Shown: positions 61,518 through 64,000 of the stretch, in pieces
How the letters are laid out: each line of letters begins with the position of its first letter
Numbering within the stretch: position 1 is the stretch's first letter
Assembly (NCBI RefSeq): GCF_003591035.1
Contig: NZ_QYUO01000002.1
Coordinates: forward strand, 310,001 to 374,000
Length of the DNA stretch: 64,000 bases
Direction: 5' to 3'
Origin: Noviherbaspirillum saxi
Lineage (GTDB): Bacteria; Pseudomonadota; Gammaproteobacteria; Burkholderiales; Burkholderiaceae_D
Translations under genes and position numbers: made by a program
The notes under the pieces: model-generated
Seen by the model: only the letters and a program-made list of their open reading frames with translations
Databases searched by the model: none
What the model was told of the DNA's origin: nothing

Positions 61518-61674
61518 TTACCCGAGCATCGATCCCTGCCCTTCACGCACAAGGTATCGATCCGGGTCATGCAGGCAATGGTATTTGCAAACCTGTCGCA
61601 TGCGCCTGCAAACAGCTGTCGGCCGTTCGATCCTCAACATTGATCCAATATGGAGCACCGTTGTTAAAAGCTGG

Positions 61675-61689
61675 GACAGTCGGACTGTC
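61675..61689. promoter_or_regulatory. Perfect palindrome, candidate enhancer for the pedF operon
   Basis: GACAGTC-G-GACTGTC is a perfect 15-bp palindrome about 160 bp upstream of the sigma-54 promoter and 170 bp before the divergent ExbB-like gene. It is well placed for an enhancer-binding protein or for control of both directions. Confidence 0.45.
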
Positions 61690-61855
61690 ACACCGATGGG
61701 GCAGCAGCCGATAACGGCGCAATTCTCTCTTCCCATTCCATCTGCGAACAGTTTTCGTAGGCGTCCATCCCTCGGCATGAATATTGCGCCGGTTACACGA
61801 AAAATCATACGGACCGACGGCGCAATCCTTAGGTTCATCAATACGGAGACCTGCC

Positions 61856-62611
61856 GTGCGCAAGCTATTCGCCGTTTTTCGGCCGTTGACCAGACCGTCT
61901 GTTTGCGCAAGGACGGCAGCCGGACTGGAGCCGCCCTTCATCCTGTATCTGCACTGGTTATCGTATGCTGGCTTGCTCTTGTTCTCCGCCTACCTGCTAT
62001 GGCTTCATGATGTGTGGGCCACACTGGTCAAGGCGGACCCGACCGGCATCACATTACTGATACTGCTTATCTTTGGCGCATCGACCATGTGGTGCGGCAT
62101 GCGCGCCCATCGGTTATGCAGGGAAAGAGCCGATCTTGCTGACTGGAAGTCGTCGCGGGCATTGCCGGGCTCCTCGGCGCCCGTGGATAGCCCGAGCGAT
62201 GGGAGCGCGGTACGCGACTACCTGGCGCGCGTGGCGGATGCCTCGCAAGACCATGCCGCGACGCGGCACCTTGGCGACATACTCGCGGAACGGCTGCATG
62301 GTCCGAGCGAATCGGCATGGTGGATCAACGGCATCCAGATCAAGCTGGGCCTGCTGGGCAAGGTGATCGGCTTCAGCATCCTTGCGCTGCAGATCGCCCG
62401 TATCGAAAACTTCGACCCGGCACAGTCGCAAACCTTGTTGCGCAACCTGACCGGCGGGCTCGGCATTGCATTGCTGACCACCGCCGTCGGCCTGGTCGCC
62501 AACATCCTGCTCGGCCTGCAGCTGGTGAGATTGGACCGGTTCGCCGACACGCTGCTGGCCGATACCTTGCAGACCGGTAAAAGCCTGTCCGACACCGGAC
62601 GGATAGGCTGA
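61856..62611 (+). CDS. MotA/TolQ/ExbB-like proton channel protein
   Basis: A 251-residue membrane protein starting at GTG 61856 with GGAG upstream; the frame is open to 61784 but that reaches into the regulatory region. Helices: LHWLSYAGLLLFSAYLLWLH, GITLLILLIFGAST, then after a cytoplasmic part GLLGKVIGFSILALQIARI and GLGIALLTTAVGLVANILLG, the paired helices of the MotA/TolQ/ExbB family that surround the proton path. It is coupled to an ExbD-like gene (overlap 1 bp). It probably forms a proton-driven motor complex, but the driven partner is unknown. Confidence 0.82.
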   Translation: MRKLFAVFRPLTRPSVCARTAAGLEPPFILYLHWLSYAGLLLFSAYLLWLHDVWATLVKADPTGITLLILLIFGASTMWCGMRAHRLCRERADLADWKSSRALPGSSAPVDSPSDGSAVRDYLARVADASQDHAATRHLGDILAERLHGPSESAWWINGIQIKLGLLGKVIGFSILALQIARIENFDPAQSQTLLRNLTGGLGIALLTTAVGLVANILLGLQLVRLDRFADTLLADTLQTGKSLSDTGRIG

Positions 62612-63216
62612 TGGCGCTCGGCCGAAAAAAGCGGGAAGCGGAAGTCGATCCCTTCTACGACATGCTGTTCAATATCCTGATCGCTTTTGTCTTTTGCTTC
62701 ATCGTCGCGTTGCTCGCGATGAATCCGGTTGCAAAGAAGGCCGGCGACATTCCGAGCAAGGCGGAATTCATCATCACCGTATCGTGGCCCGATCTCAATC
62801 CCAACGATCTCGATACCTGGGTGCAGGACCCGGCCGGAAACCTGGTCTGGTTCCGGCAACGCGAAGCGGGCCTCATGCATCTGGACCGCGACGACCGCGG
62901 AACGGTAGGAGAAATCCTGCTGGTCAACGGCCGGGAAATCATCAATCCGCTGAATCAGGAAGTCGTAACCATCCGCGGCTTCGCCGCTGGCGAATACACG
63001 GTCAACGTGCAGTATTACGAAACCAAGAACCACGAACCGGTAGAGGCGAATGTTTCCGTCATCAAGGTCAATCCCAAGGCGGAAGTCATTTTTTACGGCA
63101 ACATTAAACTCCCGTCCAAAGGCGCGGAGCGCACCACCGTGCGATTCACGGTGGATGCTTCCGGCGCGGTCACCGATGTCAACACCCTTCCTAAAACCAT
63201 TGTGCAGACGCTATGA
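62611..63216 (+). CDS. ExbD/TolR-like protein with DUF2135-like periplasmic domain
   Basis: A 201-residue protein. The N-terminal helix DPFYDMLFNILIAFVFCFIV (about 13-32, continuing to 37) has an Asp17 placed as the proton-carrying Asp of ExbD (FIDVMLVLLIIF). After residue 45 comes a beta-rich periplasmic domain with VSWPDLNPNDLDTWVQDPAG and HLDRDDRGTVGE, much like the DUF2135/YfaP sandwich (DLDxxVxDPxG ... LDxD), instead of the usual ExbD C-terminal domain. It follows the channel gene with TGATG overlap. The arrangement suggests a motor whose moving part ends in an unusual binding domain. Confidence 0.7.
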   Translation: MALGRKKREAEVDPFYDMLFNILIAFVFCFIVALLAMNPVAKKAGDIPSKAEFIITVSWPDLNPNDLDTWVQDPAGNLVWFRQREAGLMHLDRDDRGTVGEILLVNGREIINPLNQEVVTIRGFAAGEYTVNVQYYETKNHEPVEANVSVIKVNPKAEVIFYGNIKLPSKGAERTTVRFTVDASGAVTDVNTLPKTIVQTL

Positions 63217-63725
63217 ACGATAGTGCCTTGTTGCTCACCCTGTGTTACGTCGCGGTTGCCTTCCTGCTGCTGGTGCTCTGTCTGGCGACACATTGGCCGC
63301 GCTGGGTCAAGATGGGCATGATAGGCATCGTCACACTAAGTTATCTGTTCGCGCAGGGTGCATTCCAGCGCATGCTGGGCTGGCCCGCCGACGAGCGCCT
63401 GCCGGAAAAATTCGTATTGCTGGCGGTGGTCACGCAAGAGCCTGACAAGGAGCATGGCGTCGGCGGCGCGCTGTACCTGTGGGTCAATGCCATCCGTGAC
63501 AACCGACCGGTGCCCGAACCTCGCGCCTATCGCCTCGCCTATCGCAAGGACTTGCACAGCGTCCTCAATGACGCGATGAAAAAGAGCCGGCAAGGTATCA
63601 GCCAGATCGGTTCGACCGAGGCACCTGCTGGCGGCAAGGTCGGCTCGTGGCTGCGCAATGCGGCCGATCCGAATGTGAAGGTGCGCATCAGCGACGCGCC
63701 TTCGCCGTCACTGCCGGAGAAATGA
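63213..63725 (+). CDS. Hypothetical membrane protein of the ExbB/ExbD-like operon
   Basis: A 170-residue protein with two N-terminal membrane helices (LLLTLCYVAVAFLLLVLCLA and about 33-50, MGMIGIVTLSYLFAQGAF), then a soluble domain of about 110 residues (EKFVLLAVVTQEPDKEHG, GALYLWVNAIRDNRPVPEPR, LAYRKDLHSVLNDAMKKSRQ). No family recognised. Overlaps the gene before by 4 bp and the one after by 4 bp, so it is a core part of the operon. It may be a third subunit of the proton-driven complex. Confidence 0.72.
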   Translation: MNDSALLLTLCYVAVAFLLLVLCLATHWPRWVKMGMIGIVTLSYLFAQGAFQRMLGWPADERLPEKFVLLAVVTQEPDKEHGVGGALYLWVNAIRDNRPVPEPRAYRLAYRKDLHSVLNDAMKKSRQGISQIGSTEAPAGGKVGSWLRNAADPNVKVRISDAPSPSLPEK

Positions 63726-64000
63726 GCATGCGCCACATCATCGTTTCCTTCATGCTTGCCGCCATGTTATGCGGATGCGGCAACAAGGTAGAGGAGGATT
63801 CTTATTTTCCATTGGCGACGGGCACACGCTGGGCCTACACGGTCAGCAGCGAAAGTGACGGCAATGCCTCACGGGAAAACCACGTCATCAGCGTGATCAA
63901 GCAGATCACGCAAGACAATCGGCAAGTGGCGGTCCGACGCAGCGAGAGCGAACAGAACATCGGCGTGGAGTACTGGATCAGCACGCTACCGGACCGGTTT
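63722..64000 (+). CDS. Putative lipoprotein, cut by the right window edge
   Basis: The first 93 codons are visible from ATG 63722 (MSMRHIIVSFMLAAMLCGCG); ATG 63728 is the alternative. The lipobox-like LCGC at about residues 16-19 suggests lipid attachment. Then YFPLATGTRWAYTVSSESDG, common at the start of exported beta-rich lipoproteins. It overlaps the previous gene by 4 bp, so it is the fourth gene of the operon. The end and function lie outside the window. Confidence 0.68.
   Translation, partial: MSMRHIIVSFMLAAMLCGCGNKVEEDSYFPLATGTRWAYTVSSESDGNASRENHVISVIKQITQDNRQVAVRRSESEQNIGVEYWISTLPDRF

Larger units (their letters stand above)
61460..61855. other. Divergent regulatory region between pedF and the ExbB-like operon
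   Basis: About 395 bp holding the pedF sigma-54 promoter (61503-61517) and a palindrome (61675-61689). Readings through it on either strand (for example 61518-61910 minus) show no family signal. Confidence 0.55.

Overview
The window looks like the chromosome of a GC-rich betaproteobacterium, most likely Burkholderiales close to Oxalobacteraceae (Herbaspirillum/Noviherbaspirillum type). This rests on gene content and protein style (Porin_4 porin beside acs, Bug solute-binding remnant, DUF2783/MBL aromatic cluster, OpgC, FNR, PQQ enzymes), not on a 16S gene. It carries about 50 protein genes, one tRNA-Glu, several gene remnants and several short palindromic repeats. No rRNA, CRISPR array or complete insertion sequence was seen.

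Layout. 1-5.8 kb: a minus-strand aromatic-type catabolic operon (VOC protein, class II aldolase, FAD monooxygenase, DUF2783, MBL-fold protein, ketopantoate-reductase-like) with a divergent zeta-class GST and a tautomerase. 5.8-10.6 kb: a GlxA/AraC regulator, then an AT-richer accessory island with a GHKL ATPase that ends in a PD-(D/E)XK-like nuclease motif and a tandem pair of related unknown proteins. 11-15.4 kb: an ECF sigma/anti-sigma operon with DUF305 and YVTN proteins and a wrecked sulfite-oxidase-like gene. 15.8-20.9 kb: an integrase remnant, a PQQ sugar dehydrogenase, cytochrome c, a PqqU-like TonB receptor and a Bug-protein remnant. 21-38 kb: mostly housekeeping and accessory genes (Lrp/LysE, Psd, peptidases, GGDEF-EAL, FNR, OpgC) and tRNA-Glu. 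38-61.5 kb: a quinoprotein alcohol-oxidation region. 61.8-64 kb: an ExbB/ExbD-like operon that runs off the right edge.

The quinoprotein region is the core of the window. An AcoR-type sigma-54 activator (38.3-40.3 kb) sits near four candidate sigma-54 promoters of the form TGGCAC-N5-TTGC. They lie just upstream of (i) a PqqU-like receptor, PQQ-associated beta-propeller and cytochrome b561 operon, (ii) an aldehyde dehydrogenase, DUF779 and PQQ alcohol dehydrogenase operon, (iii) a porin, with acs downstream, and (iv) a PedF cytochrome c550, periplasmic binding protein, NosR-like flavoprotein and ApbE operon. Together they form a plausible route: uptake of PQQ and substrate, alcohol to aldehyde (PQQ enzyme, electrons to cytochrome c), aldehyde to acid (ALDH), acetate to acetyl-CoA (Acs). 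The alcohol dehydrogenase has the Asp-x-Asp active-site signature of lanthanide-dependent enzymes.

Most unusual: the four-promoter sigma-54 regulon; two PqqU-like receptors as inverted copies about 22 kb apart, each beside PQQ functions; a NosR-like/ApbE pair inside a quinoprotein operon; the ExbD-like protein with a DUF2135-like periplasmic domain; the GHKL-nuclease island; and a PAAR toxin with an overlapping candidate immunity gene. All functions are inferred by reading sequence; no database search was run.
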